Source: Clavelina lepadiformis
Lineage: Eukaryota; Chordata; Ascidiacea; Aplousobranchia; Clavelinidae
Direction: 5' to 3'
Assembly: GCF_947623445.1 (NCBI RefSeq)
Contig: NC_135243.1
Coordinates: 6,450,501 to 6,514,500 of the forward strand
Length of the DNA stretch: 64,000 nt
In this document: one piece after another, positions 24,001-35,829 of the stretch
Numbering within the stretch: position 1 is the stretch's first letter
How the letters are laid out: each line of letters opens with the position of its first letter
The notes under the pieces: generated by a model
Seen by the model: only the letters and a program-made list of their open reading frames with translations
Database searches by the model: none
Told to the model about the DNA's origin: nothing
Translations under genes and position numbers: made by a program

Positions 24001-24309
24001 ATCTGTTAGCGCACAAACGTTTGCAACACTTCGCTGCAATGCATTTAATAAATGACATGACTATATGCAACCGAACCTTTACTTCGTTAAAAACTAAATA
24101 ATCTGCTTGGCTTTTAGCCCGTTCGTGAATTACTTATATTTAAAATTTACATAAAACGTGCGCTGTTAAGGCACAGTTTTTAACAACCCAGACAGTTAAT
24201 ATTTACCAAAATAACTAACTGTACATGGTGTAATGTTATAGCAGTGCTGGCAGTATTGGCAAATCTGATAACCCTACTGTATAATTTAGTCAAGATATCT
24301 TCCGTGAAA
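21007..24309. other. Intergenic, AT-rich, with short simple repeats
   Basis: Contains CGATAATGGACA twice (near 22131 and 22191), an (ATCA)n run at about 22528-22560, and a TTAAG run at about 23876-23902. ORFs here are AT-biased, without splice or domain support. Confidence 0.45.
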
Positions 24310-25425
24310 ATGTCTTTTAACGATACATTATTGAATGGTACTGACGCCATGTCAGCAAGAACGCCCATCAATTGGATCGGACCGATGATGATAAGTGTTG
24401 TTTTGATTCTGGCCACAATTTGGATTATCCTTTCACTTGTTATCTATGGAAGAAGACACAAGAAATGGACCGGAACCTTTACCAACGACAGTGATAAGCT
24501 TACGGGAGGGATCATATACACAGCTACTCTTGTCTGTGCAGTTATTGTGCTGTTACGCTGCTTGGTAAATCAAGTTTTATTCAATGTTGGATATGGAGAA
24601 AATGAAGACGAACTTTGTGAAGCGATATGTGATTTGTCCTACATCATGTACTGCATTGCTTTGTTCTTCGTCTATGTGTTTAACTGGTTACGTCAGAGGT
24701 TGTTTTACGCCAATCAAATGCTTAATACGACGTTCAGCAAACCGCTGAAAGTTTTCAGCTTAACCAGTATACTTTTCATCTTCTGTGCCGGGTTAGGAGT
24801 TTTGATAACTTCAGCGTATCCACAAAACTACCGTTCCACACCAGATGGTTGCAGACATCAAATCAATGACGTATCCGATGATAACATTACTTGGGCCGTT
24901 TGTGGCTCCGTGGTCTTTCTTGGACAACTTATCATGTTCTGTCTCTTCATCTACCCTTTCTGGCGCAAAACACGATACAGGAAGCTGTTTTTTAGTTGTT
25001 CTTTGGGGAGCAAAAAAAGTGATGACCTTAGCGTATCTGAGTTAAGTAAATGCCAGGGTGACTTAACGGACACTGGCGAGATGCCAAGAGCTTCCAAGTG
25101 TTCTAAGGCGGAAGCAGAAATACGGAAGGAAAACAGAGCCCAAGAAATTGGTAAAAATTGTCGCAGCAAAATAGTTTTGGTCACAATGCGACGAACGGTG
25201 TTATTCTTTACACTGGGTGTGGTCACGGACGCGATCCTATTTGCCCTTTCGCCTACCGTCTTATTTGACCTCAAGTGGCGGATCATTGTATACGACGTGA
25301 AAGCTTTTCTAAACCTAGGCTTCGTTATTTCTTCATTTATTTCGTTCAGGAAAATCATACTCGCGCCACTGAGGTGTTTGCTCCATAAAAGGGAAGTTGT
25401 TTGTGTGGTTAAAAGACAAAAATAA
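24310..25425 (+). CDS. Seven-transmembrane receptor-like protein, single exon, 371 aa
   Basis: ATG 24310 is the first methionine codon of the frame. The frame stays open upstream from 24244, but only with a GTG. Hydrophobic segments lie at about residues 23-47, 66-90, 106-127, 147-170, 192-217, 295-318 and 327-346. N-glycosylation sequons at N4 and N9 place the N-terminus outside, and another lies at N192. Cysteines before TM3 (C103, C107) and in the second outer loop (C181) could form the usual GPCR disulfide. The third inner loop is long (~77 residues), charged and Cys/Ser-rich. TM3 ends in NWLRQR instead of DRY, and TM7 lacks NPxxY, so it is not a typical class A receptor. Ligand and subfamily are unknown. 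A 7TM call is well supported; coupling to G proteins is not. Confidence 0.8.
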   Translation: MSFNDTLLNGTDAMSARTPINWIGPMMISVVLILATIWIILSLVIYGRRHKKWTGTFTNDSDKLTGGIIYTATLVCAVIVLLRCLVNQVLFNVGYGENEDELCEAICDLSYIMYCIALFFVYVFNWLRQRLFYANQMLNTTFSKPLKVFSLTSILFIFCAGLGVLITSAYPQNYRSTPDGCRHQINDVSDDNITWAVCGSVVFLGQLIMFCLFIYPFWRKTRYRKLFFSCSLGSKKSDDLSVSELSKCQGDLTDTGEMPRASKCSKAEAEIRKENRAQEIGKNCRSKIVLVTMRRTVLFFTLGVVTDAILFALSPTVLFDLKWRIIVYDVKAFLNLGFVISSFISFRKIILAPLRCLLHKREVVCVVKRQK

Positions 25426-28402
25426 GCGCATTTGAATTTTGTATGCAGCATCTAACGGCTATTTTTGTGTTACTGCAAAACACATCGTGAAAATACTGGT
25501 AGCATTATAGTCTTGCTATGTAAAAGGTAAGAGATAAGATAAATAATTATTTTTTTCTTAAGTATTAAAGTCGTATTTTTGTAATGTCATTTGTATTAAT
25601 ATTTTAAATTATTGATTAGACAAGGCAAAGAAAAAAAATTTGCAAACAAATGCTGTACAGCATGGATACCAAATTTTTGAAAAAAAAAACAATCGTATAT
25701 TAATCGAGTTATGTTTGGTTTATTTCGTTTTAGTTTTATCAATGTTAACAAATGTTTTCTTCTGTTTACCTTTATATATATATCTATACAACAAGTTGGA
25801 GTTCTACATAATTAGCAGCTGGTGTGGGCAGGTTTTATTTTTGGTTTTTCCCGTGTTACGATGACACAAAATGTCTGGTTTGTGAAAACCACAGTGGTCA
25901 ACGTGTGTGTGCTTTATTTGTATATGTTGCCCTCTAACGGTAGTGCTTGAGCATTAATTGGTCACCAAACGGCGTTGTGTATTTGTCATAACTAAATGCG
26001 GACTCGAATATTAACGAAAACACTTCAGGTCGTGAAATACGAAATGTAGTGTTCCACTGTAATAAACGAAAGTGATTTTCTTAGCGTAATTTTATTACAA
26101 AAAAAACAAAGTTTTAAAACATTTAAACTCCTTTACCTAAACAGTTGCCTGAAAAATAGTAAAAATAAAGCAATACACGTATTCCTTGAGAAATCCTGTT
26201 CCTTTATTACATTTGATGGATGCACTTGCTACAAATACCTACAATGATTGATGGGTGATTTGGATTTACTATTCTGTAAATGTTGACGCAGGCTGTTTTT
26301 TTGTATTGTGTTGGTTTTGATTTCCGAATGAAATAAAAATTCAAAGCACTTGGATTATACATTTTTCTCAACGCTTGAGCGATGTAGTTAAATAAATCCA
26401 AGTTTTGAATGATGATTTTTGAGCGAATGAATTGAAAGAACGAAAGTAATTGGAAGGTTGGGATCCAGGAACAAAGCACGTCTCGTGTTTAAAGCCTTTT
26501 TTCGAGTCAAAACGTTGAAAAAAATTTAAAATAATATTAATGAAATTTTGATATTTTAACAAAAACACTTCAGAAATTCGACTGCCAATTTGATATTCTA
26601 AGTTTATAGTCAACAACAGACTGAACAAAACAGTATTTAAAACTTTATTGAACATAAACTGACTGACTTGTAACAACACGAAATGTTCAAGGTGAAACAT
26701 TAACAACGACGCTTTAAATATCCTCGTTAAGGCAGTACATTTCATTACTTAAAGTTCAGGTGGTTGATTCCGGCAGTCCATGAAAGACTAATCGTAAAAT
26801 AACCGCTCTACTGCACAACTGACTTTCATCAACCTAGCGCAAATCAAAAAGCTTAAATCTGACCGCGAAACAAGCGGCACTTTGATTGCGAGCCAAGCCT
26901 AAGATGAAAAGTTATTTGAAAGCTCGCTCAAGAAACAACAAACGAAAAACACACAGAGAGGAAGAAACAGTGGCAATAATATAACCACAATATAACAGGT
27001 CAACACATTACCAAAAGTGCTGAATAACATGTATTGTATAGTGTATACTGGAGCATGACAGGCGACTTTAAGATATTTAAAGTGTTACGATATAATATAA
27101 GCTTTAAATCTGTGTGTTTCTTTGTGTGTGTGTGTGTACTGGAGATAACCTTCCGCTACAAAACTTTTTCACGTTTCCTCTCAAGTCCTTAAAAAGGCGT
27201 AAATTAACCAGGGAAATTCCCATTTTCTCACGCCGGAAAGTAAAATTAAAGAGACAAAGAGAGATAAAGAAAGAAAAAAGCAGCCAGTGAAGGCATCCGA
27301 GAGAACGAGAGAGCAAAAAAAAAACACGGGAAATGCTCAGTAACCCACACCATAATGACGTATTTTATGATGACGCTGTTCAATACGTGCAGCTGCCAAT
27401 TTGTATTAAGTGCAGTATAGTAAATACTGGAGTATGAATCAAAACATACTGTACGTAAACTGTATAAAACTTTTTTCTGAAGTTGTGGGGATTAATCGGT
27501 GTTAAAATCGAATAGTCATGTAGCGTTGCACAAATTGATGGATTCTTTTATGACGAACGAAAAGTTGCTAATATTTTTATGCAGGCATGAATGACAGCAC
27601 GTGCGTAGCCATGTAAAAACGACTTGTTATTGACTTACTTATAAAATCAGGAATATGTTGCGACGACTTACGCACATTGAATACAACACTTTCGTACATT
27701 ACTTCCGTGCACGCAACATCAGGTCATCGACAATGTCGTCACTTCATTATGGTAACAAGTGAAACCACCAACTAAGCCATTATTGCCAGTGAACTATATG
27801 GTGTACTAGAAAGCGCTATCTTTAGAATTACTTTTATTTCGCAATTTAATAGGTTAAGGTTAATAGGGGTTTTTATTTATTGTTTTGGCGTTAGCTGCTT
27901 CGCGTTGAAACATTTTTATCAATCATTTGAAAAAAAATTATTTAAAGATATTTGTTTGAAGAAATAATTTTGTTTTTGGTCTATATAAGCAATGAATGAA
28001 AAATTTGCGAAAGTTTGACACAAATCTTCCCTTTCACGATTAGCAAAAGTTTCAAAGTTTTTTGTTAGAATCATGCTCAAACGCTGACCCTTCATATGGA
28101 TGAGTTTAATTTTAACAAAAAATGAACGTTACAGTGTGTCGATCAAAAAGCTCAAATAAAGGAAAGTTATACGCTATATTACGTGATAAATTAGCCTAGT
28201 ATCAAATTTATGACGAAAATGCAAGAAATTTATTTCAAATAAAAATCGTTTTTGCCATAATATAAATTAAATTATATGCCAAAAAACGATACCCGCATCA
28301 TGTGATACAATTGCCGCGGGGAATAGAAAGAAAGGGTTTGACGTTTGTAGAAATCGTGTCGCAACTTTTGTAGCATTCTGATATACTCATTTGCTTTGCC
28401 AT
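25426..28402. other. Intergenic with GT microsatellite
   Basis: Holds a GT run near 27120-27138. A 13-nt word shared with gene A (TTTATGACGAACG) lies at 27547-27559, and a shorter relative at 28207-28217. ORFs at 26207-26745 (-) are AT-biased and unsupported. Confidence 0.4.
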
Positions 28403-28430
28403 TGACGTCAATACAGACCCTTTGACGTCA
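28403..28430. promoter_or_regulatory. Two perfect CRE palindromes before gene G
   Basis: TGACGTCA at 28403-28410 and 28423-28430, 20 bp apart; the second overlaps the proposed start codon. This is the CREB/ATF consensus. Confidence 0.45.
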
Positions 28431-29183
28431 TGTCTAAACAACTAATTGATTTTGATGACTCTCGCCCACTCACGCAGATTGCGATCTTGAACAATCGTCG
28501 TCGAGTTAAGAAAATTAAAAGCTTGATCGGTGGGAAAATTGTCACTGATACCAGACAGGTAGCCAATTAGTAACATGGTTTTTAAAATTTTGTACTGGGA
28601 ATTTAAACTTTCTTATGTACCCTCTAAAGTCTAAATTGTCATTTCATATAAGTTAGATATTCCAATCATTTCAAATGTGGGCAGCACAAATACCTGGTAA
28701 AAGATATCTTTTTCGAACATTGTCAGCCGCCTGTCACGGGATTACTCGCATGCTTGCCTGGGCGCGCTCACTTGTTTTACGTCATAGGCAACCACTGTGA
28801 CGCACGAACCTGTTGAAGCGTGACCCACGGCGCTGTCGGTCCAGTTTCGTTCGCAGAATGGTCTCCCCTAGTTATATATTGGCTCATATATAAGGAAACG
28901 ATGGGTTTAACCGGCATTTTTATATTTGACAGCTAAAAAAGACATTAAGAGGCCTCTAATAAAATTTCAAATAAAACCAGATTTGCCAATGGCAAAGCCA
29001 GAAAAGAAATCCTTAAATGTTACGACTATCTACGAGAAGAGACGCAGAAGCGTGGTGTACCGGGTCACCATCAAGCTGTCGCGGAACGGAAGGGTTGTGG
29101 TTAAGGAGGAAATCCGCGCTTTTGTCGAGCAATGCCAGATTCCTCCTCGATCTGATGAGGACGCAAGCACTTCTTCCGGATGA
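28430..29183 (+). CDS. Gene G: divergent, single-repeat relative of the small-protein family (two exons)
   Basis: The second exon starts at 28933 after a TTTTTATATTTGACAG acceptor and ends at TGA 29181-29183. It encodes SVVYRVTIKLSRNG, then IRAFVEQC, matching one copy of the family repeat (V-x-Y, Gly, then K/R-A-F/W) in 25 residues. A likely first exon opens at ATG 28430 (MSKQLIDFDD). Ending at 28529 (GTGGGA donor), it is in phase with 28933. The better-looking donor at 28559 (CAG|GTAGCC) is in phase 0 and would need another acceptor, such as 28949/28950. The N-terminal exon has no family match. The tail is Ser/Asp-rich (DEDASTSSG). AATAAA lies at 29318-29323. Exon 2 coding is likely; the exact splice is unsure. 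Confidence 0.5.
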
Positions 29184-29317
29184 TGAGTCGTGAAACAAAA
29201 CAAAGTCGGAAAAATGTTAAAACTTTGTGAAAAAAATGGAAAAATGTGAAAAATATGAAAGCTAAGCAAAAAAATTCATCGGTAGCTAGAAGCTGATGGA
29301 GTTAGCTGTAGCAGCAG

Positions 29318-29323
29318 AATAAA
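29318..29323 (+). terminator. Polyadenylation signal AATAAA for gene G
   Basis: Perfect AATAAA about 135 nt after the stop of gene G. Confidence 0.45.
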
Positions 29324-32300
29324 CTCTACAAGTTTTTTCTTTTTATTCGGAAATGATTTTTGATTGATCAACATATTCACAATGTGGACACAATTGCATT
29401 TCTGTAGTGTAGAAATTGAAATCTTTATGAGACGTGTATTGTTAAAAATTGCATGTATTTTATAAACTAAAAACTCAGTGGTGCTTTTGATTTACGTTTC
29501 AGTGTTTTGCAATGAAAAGCAACAATGAAAAGTTATATTCCCATTGTTCTTATACTTCCCGATAAAGTGGTGTCAGTTTCGGCAAAAAGTTAGGTCGCAA
29601 ACCGAAAATAAAAGAAAGAACAATGTTTCTTTTCAAATTAATAAAAGTCACGTACGCAACCATAGAATGATAATGCAGAAATCAAAAGAAAGTATTTCGA
29701 GACAAGGAAACCAGTAGTTTTAAGTGGAAATTCTTGAATAACATGCACAATCGTAACTATACAAGAAATTGTCTTAATTAGTAAACACGAATGAAAATTA
29801 AAAGTTGAAACAATAAAAGTTTTAATTAGACGAGTGCAATTAATCTACACCGCATGCAGCTTTCCGCCAATTTATGCAAAATATTTTCAGCAGTTTTTCT
29901 TTGATCTAACATACTTCTAAATCGCCAATTCTAAAACGACCTTACAAAAGATTACCAATGCAATACAACAAGTACAACGAGAATTTGTCGTGTCATATTG
30001 CAAACCACGACACATGACATATACAACGAACTAATCATATCAAGATTGCTTTAACCGAAGTTTGAAGCACCCGCATCGACGACTTACTTTTCAAATATTA
30101 ACCTGAATGGCAAGTAAGGTATTTAGGGGAATACCCCTAATCACATATTATGTCCGTCTCCCTGAAGAGAAAAAAGAAAAAAAGAGACTGAATGGAAGGA
30201 GTGTGAGTAGCGTCAAATGACGTTAATGACGTAACAATAAGCGTCACACATTGGTCACAAAGGACAAGTATTGCATCAGTACAGTATAACGAAACTTGTC
30301 GGACACTCGCAATTAGTGTTTAGTGTAGCACGTCAATACGTAAGAATACTTATGCAGTAAATGTATTTTCTATTTTAAACTATATTTTATTATCTCTGCC
30401 ATAACGTGTCGTGCCCTGTCCTGCCACTTACTGCTTGTCCACATTTACATTTATACTATGTTTATATACACTTATATTTTTACGGTGAAATGCTATAACG
30501 CAGACATATCTTTGATAGATCCACATTTGTTCTTGAACTGTGTGAAATCAAAAAAAAATCAGAAAGTCAAAAAAATTTGTGACAATTGAAACCTGCCCAA
30601 AAACTAGCTCGGTATCGGCGCTCGATCCAGATTGGCCGGATTTTAGTCATGCTAAGACTTTGCTCAATACGAAAATAAAGACTATCATACAATACCATAC
30701 AAATCTGAACAACGTGCTCGAAACAATGTTAACTACAAGAAAACGTCGCGAACAAACAACACAAGGATGAGGGATCGATGACGTAACAATGTTCCTGTTG
30801 CGTATGAGCCGGGCAAAACGCTTACTTTGATTCATAATGATTTATGTGAAGCAAACATTTTGTTTTGATGCACTAAACTGACAAAATCCAGGCTGTTGTA
30901 ACTGAATTTTAGCAGCATAGGACCCTAAGGCGATGAGTTTTCACGTTACAACAACTTCGGAAAATCCTGTCAAACAAAATGAAGCGGCTCAATAATCATA
31001 ATTTGACGTTAAAGTTTTGGATGACTTTGAAACTTGATTGGATTGGATTATGGGTTAGCATGAAATAGAATTTAAATAATTGTAGTGTGTGTAGTGTGTA
31101 GTGGAAGTGTGTTGTTGGAAGTTTTATTGAACATGAATTTTGTTATTCCTACGTTGGGATTAAGGTAGGTGTATCCTTACAAAAAACATTGCTTTTTTAA
31201 ATTTTTTAGGAAAAGATGGAGCAAGTCCCGAAGAGCATGTTTGGTACAAATACAAGACTAACTTGTTTGGAAACTAATATTGTTAAGAGGGTAACTATTT
31301 TACCCTAAGCAGTTCACGTGACTCCTTGTTGAAAATAAGCGGTTATAGGTTAGAAGCATGAGTATGCAAAAGTTGGTTTTAACTATTTAGAATTTAATTG
31401 CAGTTGACTGTAGATTAGAAGGGAGATTTAATTTATTCTTAGGTTACCATGTTATAACATTGGAGTTAACTTAACAAGAAACTGTGCAAAAACTGTGAAC
31501 GTACAAATTTTTTCGGTGAAATACTGACACCTTATTGTGAAATCTCTTATGACGACCATGTTTTTCTGTAATAGATCTTGACAACTATGAAACTGAATTA
31601 TGCAACATTAACGCAACCACAAAATTTGAATTCACATTTAAAAGTCAAATTACCAAGTAACACATTTTTTCTGCATAGCTTTCTTTGCATTAGACTTATT
31701 TGCAAATTAGCATCTTCGATCACGTTTTACATGCTTACATTTGATTGCATCATATATTTTTTCCGTTTGTAATTTGCTTTGTTAAAAAACTTTTATATAG
31801 AAATTCATATCACGATTAAGTTCCACTATAAGGTCATCCAGAACAAATTGTGAGTTAGACAATTTGCATTAAAATAAAATACATGTTCTGATTTGAATAG
31901 ATTATAACAGAAGAGATGATAATATTTTTGGCGCGATGAAATATTGGCTTTAACTGCGTCTCAATGCGATGTCAGTTTTCTTGTGCGATGTCTATGATTG
32001 CTGGGAAAATGAAGAAACCGAAAAGGGAAGTCACGGCAATGTAGGAACCTTGGTCGGTTGGTTTGACGCAAAGTAAAACGAAACGCAAGTTTATGTAGCT
32101 CCTACGGCTTAATCATAAACAGGAATATGTACGTCAATACGGATTATTTGACGTACTCTTGAGAGAACAGATCGACTCACTTTTTTTGACAGATTGATGA
32201 TAATTTTTACAACAGCTTTGCTATCTTGTATTTTTTTAAGCATTACAAACCATATCAAGGATTGTATTTGTGTCGGTATATATAGTATACCATACAGTAA

Positions 32301-33314
32301 AATGCTTAATCTGCTGATTCAACCGTAACGTAAGCGATTGAAACTTAATTAAGAATTATCATCAAATCATTCCATCTCAACATTTATCATATACTTTCGA
32401 ATAATCTTACTTCATATACTTAGGTCGTCCAACATTATTTGACGCATCAAGTGATCAGAATTTTCCATCTAATTAATTAATCGATGCTTGGTAGTTCAAT
32501 AAAGCGGCTTTGTAGACAAAACGACGCAAAAAAATTAAAAATTTTTTTTATTTGCGAACAGTATATGCCCTAGACAGCGAAAACGTATAAGTACGTATAA
32601 TAATACATAAGACAATGCGTAATCGAGTAATTGCGATCATTATAGCACTGTGTTATATCTTTCAGGAAACTAACAGCGAAACAAAATTCGACAAATTGTA
32701 ATTTTTTTAAATTGTTTCTTTGAAAAGTTGTAAAACTAAGCGCTTACGTCATACGTTACGCTGACTAACATTGACCATATTGCATTGCTTGAACGCATTT
32801 GTTAAAATTGTAACTTTATTTTAATTTATATAACGTTAATACCGGACTTTACATCTCCGCAGAACAAAGATTCTTGCAGATTTTTATAGTTACTAACAAC
32901 GCAGGGTTCAGCTTATTATAATATTGTATTTTATTTTATCATTTATTTTTTGAAAAATTACGAAAGATTTTTATTTCCACGAAATGCGAAAAACATTTCC
33001 TTGGACAAACTTAAAGTTAAAACGTTAAAGTCAGTCGCACTGTAGCGCTAAAAAGCCGTGAGTGTGATTACAAACAAAGTCAATGAAACTTTATCGCTGG
33101 AGGAGAAAATGAGACATGGGGCACTATGGGATAGCCCTTGTTTTGAATCAAGCCACTTATAATACCATAGTTACATTCACTAAAAATGACTATATTGACT
33201 AAAAAGCGTTTGTCATTGAAAACATCTGGCCATTTATAAACAAATTCGTCTTGCGTTACCCTATCTTTCTTTAAGTTTAACTATAAATTACTGCTTAAAT
33301 GAGACGAAAATGTC
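29324..33314. other. Intergenic with TGACG cluster and one possible exon
   Basis: TGACG/CGTCA half-sites cluster at about 30210-30247. An open frame at 30560-30770 (+) follows an AATCAG acceptor and ends with RKRR; it could be a last exon of an unseen gene (weak). Nothing else supported. Confidence 0.35.
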
Positions 33315-34908
33315 CAAACATGTTACCTGCAAATATTTTGCTGACGCCACTCCAAAGAAAACGTCTCGTGATGCTGACGCAAGCCTTTCACACAAATTTT
33401 GCAAACGTATCTAGTAACTAGTAGTAACCACGCTCCATACACGCGCTGATCACGCGCTACCTGCATGGTGGGTTTTCACTATTCCCAAGTCACAACAGGG
33501 AACTCAACTTGAAACACGTGCGTGGAACAATGTTGTGGCTGTATTTGGTTGTGACTGTGGATTTACTACTCATGAATAAACTTTGTAGTATTTCGTTTTA
33601 ATCTCAAATTAAAAATAGCAAAGAAGCAAGTTTTCTGTGCAGTATTTTAGTGGCTATCTTGATTCACGTTTCGTTGTCTTCAATGCTACTAAAATACTGG
33701 AATGAATGGTTAGATTAGATGCGATTAACAAATTTTGAACAGCGATAAAATGCACTGTGGTACAGTAAAAATATTTTCAAGCAACGCCTAGTTGGCCTGT
33801 TTTTGTTTGGGTTCACACCAGTGTTTAACCATTCGCTTAGTCTTCCAAAATTATATTTACTTTAAATTATGTTGTAATTGCTTGACTGTGTTACTACAAA
33901 GTACAGACGTTATCTCGAATATGTTGCGCCACTACAGCCAGTATGTTTGACTTCCAAGTTAAGCGATAATTGTCCTATGTTGAATTTATTTTTGTAGTTA
34001 ATATAAGAAGGTTAAGTGCCCTTTTCCATTCTGTCTTATTCCATCTTATTTTCTTTTATTTCATGATTTCAAAACATATGATTAAACGTTGTTAATCTTC
34101 AAACATTTTGCTGATTCGATACCTAGTAAACGTCTCCTTGCGCTCGGCATTACAGTATTAGCAAATACAATAACGAATCAAACTTCGGTCACGCGCTGAT
34201 CACGCGTGACCTGCATGCTGCTTTTGTTCGACCCACAACGGGGAACTTTAAATCACGTGCAAGGAATCCAAGCTGTGGCTTTGTTTGGTAGTGAATGGAT
34301 TTACTACTCAGAATAGGGTCTGTAGTTTTTGGTTTGGTCTCAAAAGCAATAACAGCAAAGAAGCAGAGCATTCGTGCGACGATCAACAAACTACATTGGT
34401 TGCCTTTTACGATCAAATACAAGAATTTATAAGTAAATAAGATGCAATTAACAGATTTTGAAGAGTGATTGGATGAAAGGAACAGAAACAGTAGCTCACT
34501 TTTCCTGTTAAATACTTGTAATTGTTTCAAGCAACGTTTAAGGTGGTTGTTGCAGTTTGAATACACTTTTATCATTCGCTAAGGTTTCGAAAATTATATT
34601 CACTTTAATTAGTTTTGTAATTGCTTAGCTGTGTTACTACAAAGTACAGACGTTGTCTCGAATAAGTTGCGCCACTACACTCAACATGACTGTTTTGTTT
34701 GGGTTCACACCAGTGTTTAATCATTCGCTTGGTCTTCCAAAATTATATTTACTTTAAATTATGTTGTAATTGCTTGACTGTGTTACTACAAAGTACAGAC
34801 GTTATCTCGAATATGTTGCGCCACTACAGCCAGTATGTTTGACTTACAAGCTAAGCAATAATTGTCACATATTGAATTTATTTTTGTAGTTAATATAAAA
34901 GGTTAAGT
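33315..34908. repeat. Tandem and nested duplication, unit ~750 bp
   Basis: The block from about 33315 to 34017 recurs, diverged, from about 34100 to 34685; both carry ACGCGCTGATCACGCG, at 33441 and 34191. A much closer extra copy of its last ~218 bp (33799-34017) lies at 34690-34908, with only scattered differences. The old copy and the young copy therefore date from separate events. No open coding frame is shared, so it may be a decayed transposon or satellite-like DNA. Confidence 0.7.
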
Positions 34909-35098
34909 TTTTGTAAATCAAACATTTACAAAATAAATTGCTTGCTATTTCAGAAAACATAACATTACGCGTGGCTAGAATCATAAAGTGCTTTGTCTGG
35001 CGTAGTAGTGATAGTATTGTGTCTCAGATAAAATAAATCAAGTGGCTTCAAGGCGCGAGTTAAGTTTGGACCTGATCACTTGGTGAGCGCGTGTTTAA

Positions 35099-35206
35099 CA
35101 GCTGATCCATCTCAGCTGCTTTAAATAGCAGGGTAATTTCCCTCTATCAGTTTATCGCGAACCAGCAAACTTGCGAAGGCAGAAACCAGCTCGAGGGATC
35201 GTTGAG
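35099..35206 (+). promoter_or_regulatory. Promoter and 5' UTR exon of gene B
   Basis: Two CAGCTG E-boxes (35099-35104, 35113-35118) precede TTTAAATA (35120-35127) and an initiator TCAGT (35147-35151), with A+1 29 bp after the start of the TATA-like box. A 5' UTR exon of 35149-35206 with donor GTGATT would splice to the acceptor TTTTTACAG ending at 35473. Confidence 0.5.
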
Positions 35207-35523
35207 GTGATTAGAAAATTTGTACCAAAAAGCGGTTCTTGCAAAGCAGCAAATATCGTTTTAAAATACCCTTGGACTTTATTGGGGGTGAATTTGTTCT
35301 AAATGGATTAATAAGAAAAGTGGAAAAATTGTTGCGCCCGAGTCAAAGCATTGACGTTTAGATGAAAGTAAAATAAATGTTACTCTTGTGAGCTTAGCAT
35401 TAAAAGTTAATACTTAGTAGCAGACAAAAACTTGTTGGGAATAAATTAATGATTTCTTTGATTCTTTTTACAGCCTGCGTTTTGTGCACTGTTGCTTATT
35501 TCGAAGTTGTGCAACATGAAAGT

Positions 35524-35829
35524 ATGCCTTTGAGAGAAAATTCCTCGCGTGCTTACGAAGAATATTTTGAACGTCGAGGAAACATTGCCTACATTGTCAT
35601 TAAGCAAAGCGACGAAGAAGAAAACGTGTTTATCCTCAAGTTAATAAAAGCTTGGGACGACCGGGACCAGATGATTTTCCGAAATTCCCTCTTTTGTTAT
35701 TACTCTGAAGAACAAAACACTATTTATGACGTAAGAGAGTCTCATCACGACGGCAATATTGTAATAAGGAAAACAGGCAAAGCGTTTATTGACTACGTCA
35801 TATTGCCATCTACATCAGACATGGATTGA
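35524..35829 (+). CDS. Small two-repeat protein B, 101 aa (unrecognised family)
   Basis: ATG 35524 gives MPLREN..., matching the MP start of C, D and E, and exactly 101 residues as in A. Repeat 1 is ~20-44 (NIAYIV ... IKAW) and repeat 2 ~65-88 (NTIYDV ... GKAF). The two landmark blocks, AWDDRD and IYDV, are shared with A. An in-frame ATG at 35449 would add a hydrophobic signal-like start of 25 residues. That segment contains a T-rich tract and ACAG at 35471-35473, so it is more probably intron. The frame stays open for about 53 codons after the TGA. Neighbours are unrelated noncoding DNA. Role unknown. Confidence 0.68.
   Translation: MPLRENSSRAYEEYFERRGNIAYIVIKQSDEEENVFILKLIKAWDDRDQMIFRNSLFCYYSEEQNTIYDVRESHHDGNIVIRKTGKAFIDYVILPSTSDMD

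Noticed and set aside
26207..26745. Overlapping minus-strand ORFs of 90 and 125 codons
   Set aside because: Different frames of the same AT-rich stretch; no family resemblance.
30560..30770. Possible last exon ending RKRR
   Set aside because: Acceptor is plausible, but there is no partner exon and no homology; kept only as a note.
34189..34575. 128-codon minus-strand ORF inside the 34-kb repeat
   Set aside because: The frame is not preserved in the other repeat copy, so it is not selected as protein.
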